NCBI RefSeq assembly: GCF_035582795.1
Contig: NC_134365.1
Span: forward strand, 134,567,077-134,631,076
Direction of reading: 5' to 3'
Source: Mycteria americana
Taxonomy: Eukaryota > Chordata > Aves > Ciconiiformes > Ciconiidae
DNA: 64,000 bases
In this document: piece by piece, positions 36,286-64,000 of the stretch
Numbering within the stretch: position 1 is the stretch's first letter
Layout: every line of letters starts with the position of its first letter
Notes under the pieces: model-generated
What the model saw: only the letters and a program-made list of their open reading frames with translations
Told to the model about the DNA's origin: nothing
Database searches by the model: none
Made by a program: the position numbers and the translations under genes

Positions 36286-36360
36286 TAGGCATGGAGGTGT
36301 TGGGTTGACGGTTGGACTAGATGATCCTAGAGGTCTTTTCCAACCTTAATGATTCTATGA
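34940..36360 (+). mobile_element. CR1 LINE, 5'-truncated, about 1.4 kb, with decayed RT reading frame
   Basis: The element holds the C-terminal two thirds of CR1 ORF2 and the short 3' UTR, ending in the CR1 tail (GATGATCC, AGGTCTTTTCCAACC, ATTCTATGA). It lacks the endonuclease half and any promoter, as is usual for CR1 copies cut short during reverse transcription. No clear target-site duplication was seen, again usual for CR1. It lies in the spacer between PHEX and SMS, on the strand opposite to both genes. Confidence 0.95.
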
Positions 36361-36890
36361 AAAGCTGGCTCACTATGTGGTATTGCTCCCAATAAACTTT
36401 TGCTAGAATGAGAACAAGTAGCTGGACTACAGACCCTCTGATGGAAGTGCCTCAGTATGGCTCTAACTAGCTACTCCTAGATATTTAAATAACTGTGCTA
36501 TGAAATTAGCAATACTGCTAGCGAAGCTAATAATGACAACAAAAATACTTGTAATGAAGCATGCTTACAGGGAAGGAAAATCATGTTGACCGAAACTAAA
36601 TCCTTTTCTAAAACTTGCAGAAAGGATCACACTCTTCTGAAGAAGTTTCCTTAGCTTCTTCCATAAGCACTTCTCAAGCAAATGACAGAATCTTAGTCCA
36701 CTAAAAGCCTCTGATGAATTCACTGATCTTAGACAATTTGATGCTATTTCTGTTCATAGTTCTTTGAAATTACTGCAAACATGATCAGCCTCTTCCTTGG
36801 TTCAACTGGTTGACTAAGATGGGAGATTCATTACCCAATTTTACAACAATACCCAAGTCAAACTTTCATGAAGATTGTGCTTTTAAGAAG

Positions 36891-36960
36891 TGATAGTCAT
36901 GACAAGTATCTTGCAATTTGCACTTAAAATGATAGTCCTAAGTATCTTGCAATTTGGACT
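36891..36960. repeat. Diverged short tandem duplication
   Basis: Two copies of a roughly 36-base unit sharing TGATAGTC and AAGTATCTTGCAATTTG. Confidence 0.7.
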
Positions 36961-38308
36961 ATGAACAGAAATAAGATTGGCCAGAACATACTAATAGCAA
37001 CTGCTTTCCCTAGGCAAAACTCTACAGCCAGCCAATGAGTATCCAAAAATTAACTAGGAGTACGATTGCTGCTTCAAAGGCCATGAATGAGAGAAAATAA
37101 GAGCCTGTAGGGGCATTTTCCACCTTCCCAACCCAGAGAAAAAGCACTCGCACCCAGGCTACATCTGGACTAAGACACACAAGAGAATTTCCTACTGGCT
37201 TCCCAAACGTGACTTGACTCCGCATCTGGGCACAACCTGCACCTGCATTCAGGGTGGCCAGGGACAGAACAACACTGACACAAGAACTTGATGAGAATCG
37301 CAGTGTGTTAGGGGCAACAGAGAGATCAGGATCCCAGGCTGTGCTGTAGTCAGCCAGGATGTAGTCATGTAGCCCAGGCTATCAACTACTTTAAGTGAAA
37401 GACCTCCATTTCCTTGCAGGTTTTTCTTACACCTCCTGGACTCAAGACCTGCTCCTCTTACATGGGCACTTCTTAACTTTATCTGGTACCAAATCTTACC
37501 CTAGAAAAGCAGTCCGAGAAAACGCAGTGTCACATTCCAGCTTTCCACCCAGCTGCTGGCCTTCACCAGTTAATTCATTCCCTTCGCAGTCACTACTCTC
37601 GCCTTTCAGAGCACCAGAACAGGTTATCAGGAATGATGCAAACACAGTTCATTTCATTCTGGGTCAATCAGATAAAATCTGATTTTTTTTAGTCATGTCC
37701 AAGCTTTCTCACTGTGATACCGTGACTGCATTTTCTTAGGGCATTGCAGCCTTTGCCTTTGCAAAACATGCTCTTAAGAGGAATCATGTGTTTTCAACTT
37801 TGTTTCATAAAATCATTTATGGCTTGCTGGTTTTATTTTAACCATCTATTTTTCTTCACTATATCTTGGGATAAAAGCAACTATAAAGCACTATTTTAAG
37901 TTACATAAAATACCGAATGAAATGTATCCACTGTTGCATGGATCTGGAAGCACTGCAAAACATTTGAAGTTACTAAAATGCATTGATTGGCGTGACATAA
38001 AATGCGTTTTAGTGTGTCTGAAGTTCAGGTGTATTTGAGCATCATTTGTTCACAACTGAATGCTCGAGAAAGGCCAAATTTTTGCCACTCACTGAAAAAA
38101 TGATTCACCTGCTGCCACCAGGCAGCCAAGCAGGGCCCGAGAAGCCAGTTCACAAGCACAGTCCAGACCGAGCCCATGTTCTTCTGCTCTCCTGAATAAT
38201 ACACCTTCAGTACGGAGACGCACTTCTGCTAGATGAAGGAAATCACCTTGGGGTGCTTCACCGTGGCTCACGCAGCTTCCCCCCAGCTGTAGCTCACTGA
38301 GCAGGTGC

Positions 38309-38313
38309 TTACC
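38309..38313. repeat. Target-site duplication of solo LTR copy 1 (left)
   Basis: TTACC directly before the LTR, repeated at 38886-38890 directly after it. Confidence 0.85.
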
Positions 38314-38885
38314 TGTCGTGGTTTAGCCCCGGTCGGCAACTAAGCCCCACACAGCGCTCGCTCACCCTCCCCCCAGTGGGATGGGGGAGAGAATCTGAAG
38401 AGCAAAAGTAAGAAAACTCAGGGGTTCAGATAAGAACAGTTTAATAATTGGAACACGCACACAAAAATAATAATAAATTGTAATGAGAAGGAAAACAACA
38501 AGAGCGAGAGAAGAACAAAACCCAGGAAAAAGCAAGTGATACAACTGCTCACCACCCGCCGACTGACGCCCAGCTCGTCCCCGAGCAGCGATTGCTGCCC
38601 CCCGGCCAACTCCCCCCCGTTTCTATACTGAGCATGACGCCATATGGCATGGAACAGCCCTTTGGCCAGTTTGGATCAACTGTCCTGGCTGCGCCCCCTC
38701 CCAGCTTCTTGTGCGCCCGGCAGAGCAGGGGAAGCTGAAAAGTCCTTGACCAGTGTAAGCACTGCTCAGCAACAGCCAAAACATCAGTGCGTTATCAACA
38801 TTATTCTCATAACTAAAATCCAAAACACAGCACTATACCAGCTACTAGGAAGAAAATTAACCCTATCCCAGCCAAAACCAGGACA
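38314..38885 (-). mobile_element. Solo LTR of an endogenous retrovirus (ERVL-like), copy 1
   Basis: A 572-base element that begins TGTCGTGGTTTAGCCC and ends AAAACCAGGACA on the plus strand. In LTR sense (minus strand) it starts TGTCCTGGTTTTGGCTGGGA and ends CCACGACA. It is flanked on both sides by TTACC (38309-38313 and 38886-38890), a perfect 5-bp target-site duplication. An ATTAAA polyadenylation signal is present in LTR sense around 38433-38438. There is no gag, pol or env sequence next to it, so it is a solo LTR left by recombination. The 5-bp duplication fits ERVL-type or class III integration. Confidence 0.9.
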
Positions 38886-39397
38886 TTACCTTTGCAATAA
38901 CATATAATACTACTCCTTCTGCACATGGATCTAAACCCACATTGCTGATTTTTGCTCATAGTGAAAATAAAATAACAGGTCTTGCATTTCTTTCTTTTTA
39001 AAGAACACAGCAAAGTAGATCAACAGCCAGGAAGCTCACATTGCATGAAATGGGTCCTGCCCACGTATTCTTTAAAACAAACCCCTCGTGAGAAAAAGCA
39101 CTTAAAACTTGAGTAGCATTATCATAATTTTTAACCTAGCCTCAGAAAACAGAACAAAATCAGTCTGTCTACCTGAAATGAACTGGGAGAGTTAAATTAC
39201 TACCACAAACAAAATTTTAAAGTTTTGAAGGTATGAATGGCAACAATTGAAAAACAACACACACCCCTACAAAAGCTACATACAGCTTATTGACACAGCT
39301 TAATTTCCATTAGACCAAAGTGGCATGTGGTTTCTGCTGGATCACCTTCTAGCTGCTCCCACAAATTCAAACTATTTGAAACTTCTGCATGATTGAA

Positions 39398-39435
39398 ATC
39401 ATCGAATATCTCAAGTTGGAAGGGACTTGTAAATG
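39398..39435 (-). mobile_element. Short CR1 3'-tail relic
   Basis: ATCATCGAATATCTCAAGTT followed by GGAAGGGACTTGTAAATGG resembles the reverse complement of a CR1 3' terminus (ATCATAGAAT...GTTGGAAGGGACC). Only about 38 bases are recognisable. Confidence 0.55.
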
Positions 39436-41732
39436 GTTCAGTAGATGTGATTAGAGAAAAATAGTAACAAGAAAAAAAACAAGGGGTAAGTCCCTTAAGA
39501 ATTCCTCCCCTATATTTCTAAAGCAAGTATAAACCATGATGCTACAGCTTTTACTTTGAGCATTTTTCCCTTACCCCGCACCTTCCTCCGACCTGCTTCC
39601 CCCCATCACCAGCTCCCATGCCTGCCCACCACTCAGGTCTGCCAGCACAGCTGCTTGTCTGGCAACACGATGAACCAGACAGGTCCATTTTAAACACAGA
39701 TTGCTTTTTCACCCATTCGTTTCAGCAGTGTAGCTGAAGTGAAATCAGTTCCCCACCTCCCTTTAATGTCTCTGCCGGCTAGTTTCTAACCTGATCAGTT
39801 TGCCACGTGGCCACAGGAGAGCTGCAACTCTCCCAGCAGAGGAGCTACTGCAGGGTGAGAACGAAGAGGTGGGAGCACAGAGAAGATAGCTAGGACCATT
39901 TACATGGCATAGCTACCAGAAAAAATGCCTTCATAGCAACCCCTTCATGCAAGCTGTAGTGTTGAGGAAACTGGGTTGAGTAGATTTTAGAAAACACTCC
40001 ATTCAGTCAAGAAAGACTGAAATATTTTTGATCTTTGAGAAGTTATGGCTAATTAAATTTTCATACATCTCTACATATTCATGTGCATTTGCAGCACATC
40101 TAGAAATAGAAGTTCAGAGAGACAGGGGACAAGGGGAACCTTCTAGTCTCAGCAAACCTAGTAGTTAGGTCCGTCTTGTGAGCAAGCTCTTAAAATAGTT
40201 CTAGCGTGACCCATAGACTGAAGATACACACTACATAAGGCAGCTTTGGCAGCAGTTCAACTCTTTATAGATTTAGCTCAAGAGAACAACCAATCTCATT
40301 ATTAGGGATAAAACTTCCAGAAGTTGCCAATATCTGCATGCATCCAGGCTAAGCAGTCAGCAACTTAAAAACAGTTGGGACTCTTCAGTTCTAACGAGGC
40401 TGTCTCTTTCTCTACTTACCTTGAAGAGCACTAAATTCCTCTCTTGCCTTGTTTACTGTCTTCCCAGTCACTCGTATTGAAAGTATCACTTTTTTTTTTT
40501 TTTTAGGTTGAAGGTGTTCCAGGAAGGCGTTCCTGCAGCTTGCACATGGTCCTCCAGAAGAATCCAGGCGATCAGTGTCCGCTGTCTCACCCACCCCTAC
40601 CAGCAAGGAACCCATGAACAGGCTGTGGGCTGCAGATTTCCCTCGTGGTGAGAACCGTGGCCTACCCACGGCCACCAGTCTCACTTTTGTCCCTCTCCCT
40701 GTTCTGCAGCTTTGTCTCTCACGTCTCCTGTGCCCGTGCAATTCACCTGGCGCTCCTAGAAGGCAGACTTCTGGGTGAGCGCTGCACCTCACATCCGAGT
40801 TGGCCCAGTATATCCAGTGCTCCCAGACTGCTCTGGCCTTACTGCCCAGGTGCAAACAGCAGCCACATAAGCCTGCCACCCAACGCTGCAAAAGGGCCCA
40901 ACTGCGCGCACCCAGGTCGGGACAGACAAACACAGTGACTTCCCATTCTACACGCTGATGGCTTTGGATTGTACTCAGAAGCAAGCTCTCTGCATCTCAC
41001 ATAGAGGCTCTACACCAGCTGTAAGGTACCTCTATGTTAAGACAAGCTAATTTTTGTCAGAACTGGTGTAGATCATCAAGGAGGGTGCTGGAATGTGACA
41101 CTACCATCTGATGTTTTGCACTATTAGACATGCAGGTGACAGCCTGGACAGTTTTGATGCAAAAGTCAGTGTACGTGATAGGATGAGCAAGTGGTTTGGT
41201 ATCTCTAAGCGTACTGCAGTCCACCGCCTGCTAGCCCCATCTCCCATGCACTGTAAGGCTTTGGTCCAGCTTGGGTCAGCCTTCTGCTTTTGAGATACCT
41301 TCAGCAGTTCCTAGCTCACACCCCATACAGTGTCTGGGACAACAAAAAATGTGCATAATGGAAACACAGCATGCTGCCTATATATTAAGATCATCAGGTC
41401 TCCAGGAGATGTGGATGTCTTCCCTGAGCTCACTTTGTATCTGCAAAGATAAATAATCAACGTGAGATAGACTAAGTGTGACAAGTTTGCCCAAAGCTCA
41501 AGGCTAGCACGTCAACAGCCATTGCTTGCTGTTGCTGGAGGCAACAGTGTGTGCTGGGTGCGGTTCCTGAACAGCGGAGCACATGCACGTTAGCTACATG
41601 TTACTGCATGTTACTACAAGACACCCATACTCCGTGTTTTTGGTGTAACTTACTCTGTTCATGTATCAGCACGTAGAGGCCAGAGATTGTCTTTGCTTTC
41701 CTTAGCACTGCCTAATATCTGCTGCGGTCTAA

Positions 41733-41737
41733 GGCAC
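41733..41737. repeat. Target-site duplication of solo LTR copy 2 (left)
   Basis: GGCAC directly before the LTR, repeated at 42332-42336 directly after it. Confidence 0.85.
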
Positions 41738-42331
41738 TGTCGTGGTTTAACCCCAGCTGGCAACTAAGCCCCACACAGCCGCTCGCTCACTCCCCCCTGG
41801 TGGGATGGGGGAGAGAATTGGAAGAGTAAAAGTGAGAAAACTCGTGGGTTGAGACAAAGACAGTTTAATAGCTAAAGCAAAAGCCGCACACACAAGCAAA
41901 GCAAAGCAAGGAATTCATTAACTCCTCCCCATGGGCAGGCAGGTGTTCAGCCATCTCCAGGAAAGCAGGGCTCCATCACACGTGATGGTTACTTGGGAAG
42001 ACAAACACCATCACTCTGAATGTCCCCCCCTTCCTTCTTCTTCCCCCAGCTGTATATGCTGAGCATGACGCCATATGGTATGGAATAGCCCTTTGGTCAG
42101 CTGGGGTCAGCTGTCCCAGCTGTGTCCCCTCCCAGCTCCTTGTGCCCCCCCAGCCTGCTCGCTGGTGGGGTGGGGTGAGAAGCAGAAAAGGCCTTGGCTC
42201 TGTGTCAGCACTGCTCAGCAGTAACAGAAACGTCCCTGTGTTACCAACACTGTTTCCAGCACAAATCCAAAACACAGCCCCATACTAGCTACGGTAAGAA
42301 AATTAACTCTATCCCAGATGAAACCAGGACA
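41738..42331 (-). mobile_element. Solo LTR of an endogenous retrovirus (ERVL-like), copy 2
   Basis: A 594-base element of the same family and orientation as the one at 38314. It begins TGTCGTGGTTTAACCCC and ends GAAACCAGGACA on the plus strand. It shares blocks such as CAACTAAGCCCCACACAGC, GGGATGGGGGAGAGAAT and GAGCATGACGCCATATGG. The flanks are GGCAC on both sides (41733-41737 and 42332-42336), a perfect 5-bp duplication. The middle (about 41885-42030) differs from copy 1. No internal retroviral sequence is present. Confidence 0.9.
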
Positions 42332-45300
42332 GGCACGCTCAACTATTTCTTCATTTCATATAGCCAGAGGTCTGGCACCTGATTCCAGCCACCACTGAGG
42401 TAACGGCACACAAGGCTTCACTAAGTAGAAGGTCAAGATCCCAAAGAAGTAGACCTGAAGTGCATCTCGACTGTAACCTCTTAAGGCACATGGCTGTCTC
42501 AAAACCAACTCCAGAAATTGTGAGCAGGTATCTTCCCTTTCCCTAGTATTTAACTGCTATATATACGGTAAGAATTTTATAACAGTAGTAGAAACTTTTT
42601 TACTACATGACACATGTAAAAATTTAAAAAAGTATGCTATCCTTTTTAAAAGTAAAGTCAATGCATGTTCCTTTAATTATTCTGTCAGTCTTCGTTAGGG
42701 TTTTAAACAACAAACTGTAAAAAACTTGTTGCCTAAAAAACCCTGTCATCCTTCCACCTCAAATAACTAACCAGTGGTTACAAACCATCAAACACACCTA
42801 AGTGTTACAAAATATGCCAATCATTAGGAAGTAATTTCCCAGGATGTCCCAGCGTGAAGCTTAAGAGCAGAATTTGGACAAAGCATGGAATAAAAGAAAA
42901 TAATTTTAAAAAAGCAAAACCATTGGTTTTGTAATTAACTACAGAAAAGTTAAATAGGGAACTTTTAGATAACATTAGCAGCTACCTGAACAAAAAAAGC
43001 TTCACATAGTCATATATACTCACCTTTGCTATTCTCATCTACTACAACTATTGTTTTAAAATTCCATTGCTGTTTGTCTTTGTATATACAAAGACTACTC
43101 ACACTAACATGTTTCCATTATGCATCAATAAAATACTTCTGTCTTCGGGTCTTTCAAAATAAATCATACTAATAGTGCTGCACAGGCAATACGGCATACA
43201 ATGTGTTGTGCATTCATCACTGAGGGTCATGAAACTTATTATCCTCTCAAGTAATATACAATGAAGTTGTCATGGCACTTCGAAATCAGATGAAAAACCC
43301 TGTAATGGCTGCAGTGTACGTTTTGTTGTTGTTGTTTTCGTACATTTGCCAGTTCTGATCAGTTTTCCCAATTCCATGAGCTGAAGACAGCAGAGATGCC
43401 ACTGGAATGCTTCTGCTTTCCACCCTTCCATGCTCACAATGACAACCCATGACAGTTAAATCCCACAGTACCCTTTCCTTTAGGCTTCATGAAGTTTGTA
43501 TTTATTTGCTTGGGTAATCTGTCTACCCTAAACACTCCTTAATCTGAATAGTTTCCTTTTGGCCATCATTTCATTTCCAGAAGTTAAGTTCTTTTCCTCC
43601 TGAAATATTTAGGAGCTATCTTGCAATCATTACTCAGTAAGAAAAAAACCCCAAACATTTCCAGTCTGTCTCCCTTCTGCCTCTGATACCTACAGAGGAC
43701 AAGCTGGGCAGTGTGAATGGCACTGCTTTTTTATATGTCCAGATGTGCTCCCCAAATCCCCACCACATCTCTTGTGCTGTCCTGTTTCTGGTTCCTCCTC
43801 CTGGCTCATTCCCCCAGTTCCTTCCCATCTTAAGTGCTCCTGCTCCTGCATCCTTTCTTCCCTGGCACTGCACAGGAGTACTTGTCATCATGCTTCCAAT
43901 TATGAAGTGCATTTCACCCTCTTCTTTCCTTCCTTTCTGCTTTCTCCATTTCTACCTCTGAAGCTCAAGTTCACTAAAATGCACGACCACTGTATGACCT
44001 TCTTCACTTCACATCCTTCCACAGTTTCCATTCCACATTTCTAACTCCTTGCTTCCTAAAGCATCCCACATTTCAAAAAGGCACTTCTATGTTGCTCAAC
44101 GCTATTATTTATCAGGCCTGCACTTACTTCCTTTGCTAATTCTCTCACTTGCTCTTTCAGCATCTCCTTTAATGACTCCAACTACTTTTTTTTCTCTGTG
44201 GGCAAGGTTTGTCAACTTCCTATTACTCTCAGGCAACATCATCTGCAGTCTCTTATTCCTAAATTAAAATGAGAAATTGAGTACTCTTCTTCTCACTTGT
44301 CCCCTCGCCTTGTTCCTTCCAGCAAGCTGTCAACGCCTCAAACTCTAAACAGTGAAAATAAAAAAGCAAGACATACCTACCTTCCCTGTTGTGCACGTAG
44401 GCGCTCTAAAATTACTCTTTATTCTACCCTCAAAGTCTGTATGTGACTTTTTTCCTCAAAAAGTTACGCCTTCCTCATTCTTCTTCCCAACTACCAAGCC
44501 CTTTGCTATCACTGTACTTAGGGCAGATGTAAATACTTCTCCTTTCCAGTTAGCTGGAATTTATGTAAATCTCTCTACAATCTTTTAGAAGTCACATTCT
44601 TCTTTCATCGTCTGACGTTATTAATCTTCCTGAATCAAGCCCAGAGTAACTTCTTCAATGTGCCCATCCTGTTCATCCCCTTCTCCCTCTTCCTTAAACC
44701 TCTGTGCTGAAGCTTGCATCACTCTTAATGTCGCACTTATTTCTCCTAAGCCTATCTTTTCTCTATGCCACACAATGCGTCACACTGCCACCCAAAGCCA
44801 ACTTGCCACTGCAGCAGAAAAACTAAAATTACGCTTACAGACCTCCAAAGAATTCACATCTACAGAAAATTAACTTTTTCTAGGCAAAGATCACTGAAGC
44901 ATCAAGTGATCCTCCCCATCACAAACGTCAATGTGCTGTTCCATACTGCAGAGTATCTTATCTGAGCATATATTATATGGAAAATAACTTAATTTATTAA
45001 TCTGAGAGAGACAGAAAAGGAACTTAATAAAAGGACCATTAAGTACCTTTATGTTTGTTAGGTGACAAGGAAAAGAACAAAAGAGGTACAATGGTAAACA
45101 TCATACCCATCAACTCTGTCATTTTAATACTGAATCCACGATGTATTTAACAATTCAAACACACAAGTAATAATAGTGTACCTTTATTTTAAACACATAC
45201 ACTGCACTGATGCAGTAGATACAACGCCAGCAGTCTTCTCTTTGCACAAACTACTATCAATCAAGTTTTTAAATATTTAAATCACATTTCTAGGTGGAAG

Positions 45301-47680
45301 CAGCATTTAGTGCAAAGAATAATTAAGAAAACCCTAATGTTAACCGTATCTTGGGAACTGTTTGCATACACTAGTGCAGCAATCATAGCTATTTCCCAAC
45401 TGGCCTTAAACATTAAAAACTGATCAGCTATAGCAGTTTGCATTTGAAAATTCTAACACAAAAAGACTTGTTTTCCTTTTTAAAAAAATCTACACTACAG
45501 CAACAAATAAATAAAGACTGACAGTGTGTATATCTTTGCTCAGAATCAATTCAGCAACTTAAAAAATATAAAGTTCAGTGTTTGCTGAATTGCTTTATAC
45601 TGCATCTATCACTTTAAAAAACCTACATTAAAAAAAGTTTAAAGAAAAAAATAATTCCTGCAACTCTCTTTATACTGTATCAGTTGAAAAGGAAAGATTT
45701 GCAAGCACTGCTGCCTCTCACCTATCAATATATAATTCAGGTCCCCTGGTCATTCCAGGAACCGATTACAGAACATCCCTGCACACCCAACATCTCTGTG
45801 CTCAGGCAGCCTTGTGCAGTGACGCTACAGAAAAGTGCTAGCCTTGGTACAGCAAGCCAGCAAGCATATTAAGTCATCTTCCAGTTCACAAGTTTCTTTG
45901 CTAAAAAACAACCACCCCTACTTGTGACTGGTCTCTACATCTATCAAGCTCACTCAGGAACATATATGCTGTAAGCCCCGTCCCAGTGAACGCCTGTGTG
46001 CTTAATTTCACCTACATGAGTAATCACGCTAAGAATCAATGGGAATATTCATGCTTGCAAAGTTAAGTATACACGTAACTGTTTATAGGACATCTGCATT
46101 CATTTGCAGCTATACAATATACTGATTGCAGTCCTGTATCATAAATGAAGGGTCACTACTAGGTTATAGGCAACAGTATAAGGTATTTTCTGGGATGTAT
46201 GCAACAGAGCTAAAACACTCAGGGAAATGCAAGACACTTTTCTCTCCTCCTGTTTAGAGGGAGGCTCTGCTCTTTGGAGTATTTAGGGATGCACAAGCTG
46301 TAGGCCATGGAATAACTGTGCCCCATGTATATTAAACAACTCGCATTAACTGCAATAATTTAAAACAGTAAGACTGAAGAATACTTCTATTGGCTCTCCA
46401 AACTGAAAGCATTTTAACAGCACAACTGTACAATACAAAAATAATTATACACCAAATGAAGAGCAAATTTTTGCAAGTTTTCCAGTTTTCCAATTCCACT
46501 CTGGAATTCTACGTATGCTGCTCAGATTTCATGAACAGTTTATATGTGTGGGACAAAGTAAAATTCTTCTTTAAGTATGATTTAAGAATAGAGATCTTAG
46601 AAGTGCCTTTGTTTGTTTTGTTTTCATTAACAGTATCTTGGGGGGGGGGGGTCAACTCCCTCCAATAAAACTAAGAAAATGTTGATACTAGGTGTTGAAG
46701 GAAAGAAACATCATTAGGGTTCAGGATTAGAGTGTTTAGGGAAATAGTGCACTTTTATTCTATCTTGGAAACGTACAGAAATGCACAGAATGGTTATATC
46801 CTTCCTACCTCCTTTCAAGTGGGATCTTTTAAACACTGAAAGAAAAGTTTTAGTCAGTACATAGCACATCCTTACAAAAATATAACTTTTCAGACAACAT
46901 GAGAAACAGTTAAAGAAAAATGCTTTTATCTTTCAGAACAAAACTACAATGCAACCTAGCTTTCACTGATTTTTTACACTGGAAGTGAATCTAATTCAGT
47001 AAGAGCCCCACGCAACATGGTCAATCTGCAGCAATATGACCAGGACTGACCCTACTAAGTATACATACTTGCCTCAAAACATTCAGTACTGGTACACATG
47101 AATCCAGATCACACCCACCTTTCTTTGCCCTCTAAAAGGGACCTTTCCTTCTTCAAGAACCTAGTGCTTCCCATAAGGTTGAGGAGTGTATGCCCACAAG
47201 AACCTCATTACACTCAATTTCTTGCACTGTGGTGGGATGGAAAACCAGCTTTAATTTTCATGCTGACAGAGTTCAAAGTGCCTCTAACCTACTGTTAAAT
47301 CCATATCAAAATCCAAATAATCAATACGGCAGCAGCTAAAGAATTCCATGAGGTGAAAGGTCAAAGATTCTTCTCCTGCAGAAGAGATTACAGCAATGAT
47401 GAATGAAACTAGACTGAATAAACAAAATTTAAGACGACTAGCTTTCTTCCCTTTGCAATGAAGGATTTAGGGTATCCTTTCAGAATATTTTTTCCTTTTT
47501 TTTTCTTTTTTACCTTTTTTTTTTTAACCTTTTTTTTTGCAGTTATGCCCTTGTTCTCTCTATATGGAAGCACCGTGGTGTTCATTTAAAAAAAAAAAAA
47601 AGAGATCAAACAAAAACCCCTCCATCCTTAAAAAGCACCACAGAAAAAAAATCTGGTGGAAAAACAAACAAACAAACAAA
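42332..47680. other. Intergenic spacer downstream of SMS
   Basis: About 5.3 kb with no recognised gene. It includes a pyrimidine-rich kilobase on the plus strand (about 43640-44730) and a 12-base G run (46640-46651). The SMS 3' UTR may extend into it, since an AATAAA in gene sense is found at 46753-46758. Confidence 0.6.
46640..46651. repeat. 12-base G run
   Basis: Uninterrupted G run in the spacer downstream of SMS. Confidence 0.95.
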
Positions 47681-47700
47681 AAAAACCCCAAAACAAACTC
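47487..47700. repeat. T-rich then A/C-rich low-complexity region
   Basis: T runs (47487-47539) are followed by A runs and (AAAC)n (47587-47696). In SMS sense the second part is GT-rich and could serve as the downstream element of a poly-A site. Confidence 0.8.
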
Positions 47701-48081
47701 CATGGACCACCCTTCAGGGATGAAATGCTAAAGATGTCTTTTTTAATCAATCAGTTTGTGAAGATCTGCAAAAAAATAAAAAGGATCACATTCTAAAGGT
47801 TCAGTGCATTCAGCAGCTATATAGCTTTGCTGCTTATTCATCTTTAAGTTGACTTTCAAAAATAACACCCTAGCTCATCAAAATATACATTTTCCATTTG
47901 CTTTTAAATTAAAATAATAATAAAAAACATTTAAAGAATTCACAATCAATACCATGACTAAGTTTCAGGATCATCTACAGCATATAATTTAAAGGTTCAA
48001 GATGCCAATATGCAGCACATGGCAGGCCTATATGCTCCATGCAGCATGTACATTTAGGATAATCTCAAATAATCTTGATGT
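47700..48081 (-). other. SMS: SMS 3' UTR, proximal part
   Basis: Sequence after the TGA on the gene's strand. It has no open frame of note and is A/T-rich. Its true end is unknown. The first plausible site is an ATTAAA near 47742, and a longer form could run to 46753. Confidence 0.5.
47742..47747 (-). terminator. SMS: Candidate SMS polyadenylation signal (ATTAAA)
   Basis: ATTAAA in gene sense about 340 bases after the stop codon. About 40 bases further on comes a GT-rich stretch (in gene sense GTTTGTTTTGGGG followed by repeated GTTT, at about 47660-47700), as expected of a downstream element. The first canonical AATAAA in gene sense is at 46753-46758, so a longer transcript is equally possible. 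Confidence 0.35.

Positions 48082-64000
<15,919 letters not shown>

Larger units (their letters stand above)
36361..38313. other. Intergenic spacer between the CR1 and LTR copy 1
   Basis: About 2 kb without a gene. The only structure noted is a small tandem duplication at about 36890-36960, in which AAGTATCTTGCAATTTG occurs twice. Confidence 0.7.
38886..41737. other. Intergenic spacer between the two solo LTRs
   Basis: About 2.85 kb. It contains the CR1 tail relic at 39398, a 15-base T run (40490-40504) and a moderately GC-rich patch (40500-40940) in which a 190-codon open frame occurs on the minus strand. That frame reads through the T run as poly-lysine and resembles no family, so it is not called a gene. 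No retroviral internal genes lie between the LTRs. Confidence 0.7.

Noticed and set aside
40412..40984. 190-codon open frame on the minus strand
   Set aside because: It reads through a T run as poly-lysine, has no recognisable domain and sits in a GC-rich patch where long chance frames are common.
38314..42331. A single provirus with two LTRs
   Set aside because: The target duplications differ, the LTRs differ in their middle part, and no gag, pol or env sequence lies between them.
44049..44873. Several Ser/Leu-rich open frames on the plus strand
   Set aside because: They follow from the C/T-rich composition and read as low-complexity Ser, Pro, Leu and Phe.

Overview
The window is vertebrate nuclear DNA, almost certainly from a bird. 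The evidence is split genes with GT-AG introns, a CR1 LINE ending in the avian-type octamer repeat, and two solo LTRs that start TGTCCTGG and resemble the ERVL-type LTRs of bird genomes. No bacterial genes, CRISPR arrays, tRNA or rRNA genes were seen. Two protein-coding genes are recognisable. Both are on the minus strand and both are cut by the window edges.

Positions 1-27350 hold the 5' part of PHEX, a membrane metallo-endopeptidase of the neprilysin family. Coding exons 1 to 5 lie at 27239-27350, 23368-23436, 20701-20862, 4033-4119 and 2703-2929. They join without a frame break into 219 codons: cytoplasmic tail, membrane anchor and the start of the ectodomain. The zinc-site exons lie beyond the left edge. 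Introns 1, 2, 3 and 4 are about 3.8, 2.5, 16.6 and 1.1 kb. Intron 3 contains a dense cluster of homeodomain-type ATTAAT motifs (14284-14525), a minus-strand CR1 3' end (21510 lies in intron 2, see below) and a possible MIR/L2-like relic near 10.7 kb. Intron 2 holds the CR1 3' end at 21510-21785.

Positions 27.4-47.7 kb are the spacer between PHEX and the 3' end of SMS. It holds a 1.4-kb CR1 fragment with a decayed reverse transcriptase reading frame (34940-36360), two independent solo LTRs in the same orientation, each with its own 5-bp target duplication (38314-38885 and 41738-42331), a short CR1 tail relic near 39.4 kb and a pyrimidine-rich kilobase near 44 kb. No protein-coding gene was found in it.

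Positions 48082-64000 hold the 3' half of SMS (spermine synthase). Its last five coding exons are at 63167-63256, 61998-62112, 61378-61457, 51307-51422 and 48082-48124, encoding the C-terminal 147 residues. SMS lies directly upstream of PHEX in the same orientation, as on human Xp22.1. The notable result here is that two SMS introns carry minor (U12) spliceosome signals. The intron before the exon at 63256 ends in AC with a CCTTAAC branch site (an AT-AC type 3' end). The last intron has a GTATCCTT donor and a TCCTTAAC branch site. Reading the first one as an ordinary AG acceptor would wrongly add codons in place of the conserved Val-Glu.

I did not find a wholly new biological system. The best leads are the paired U12 introns and the homeodomain-motif cluster.
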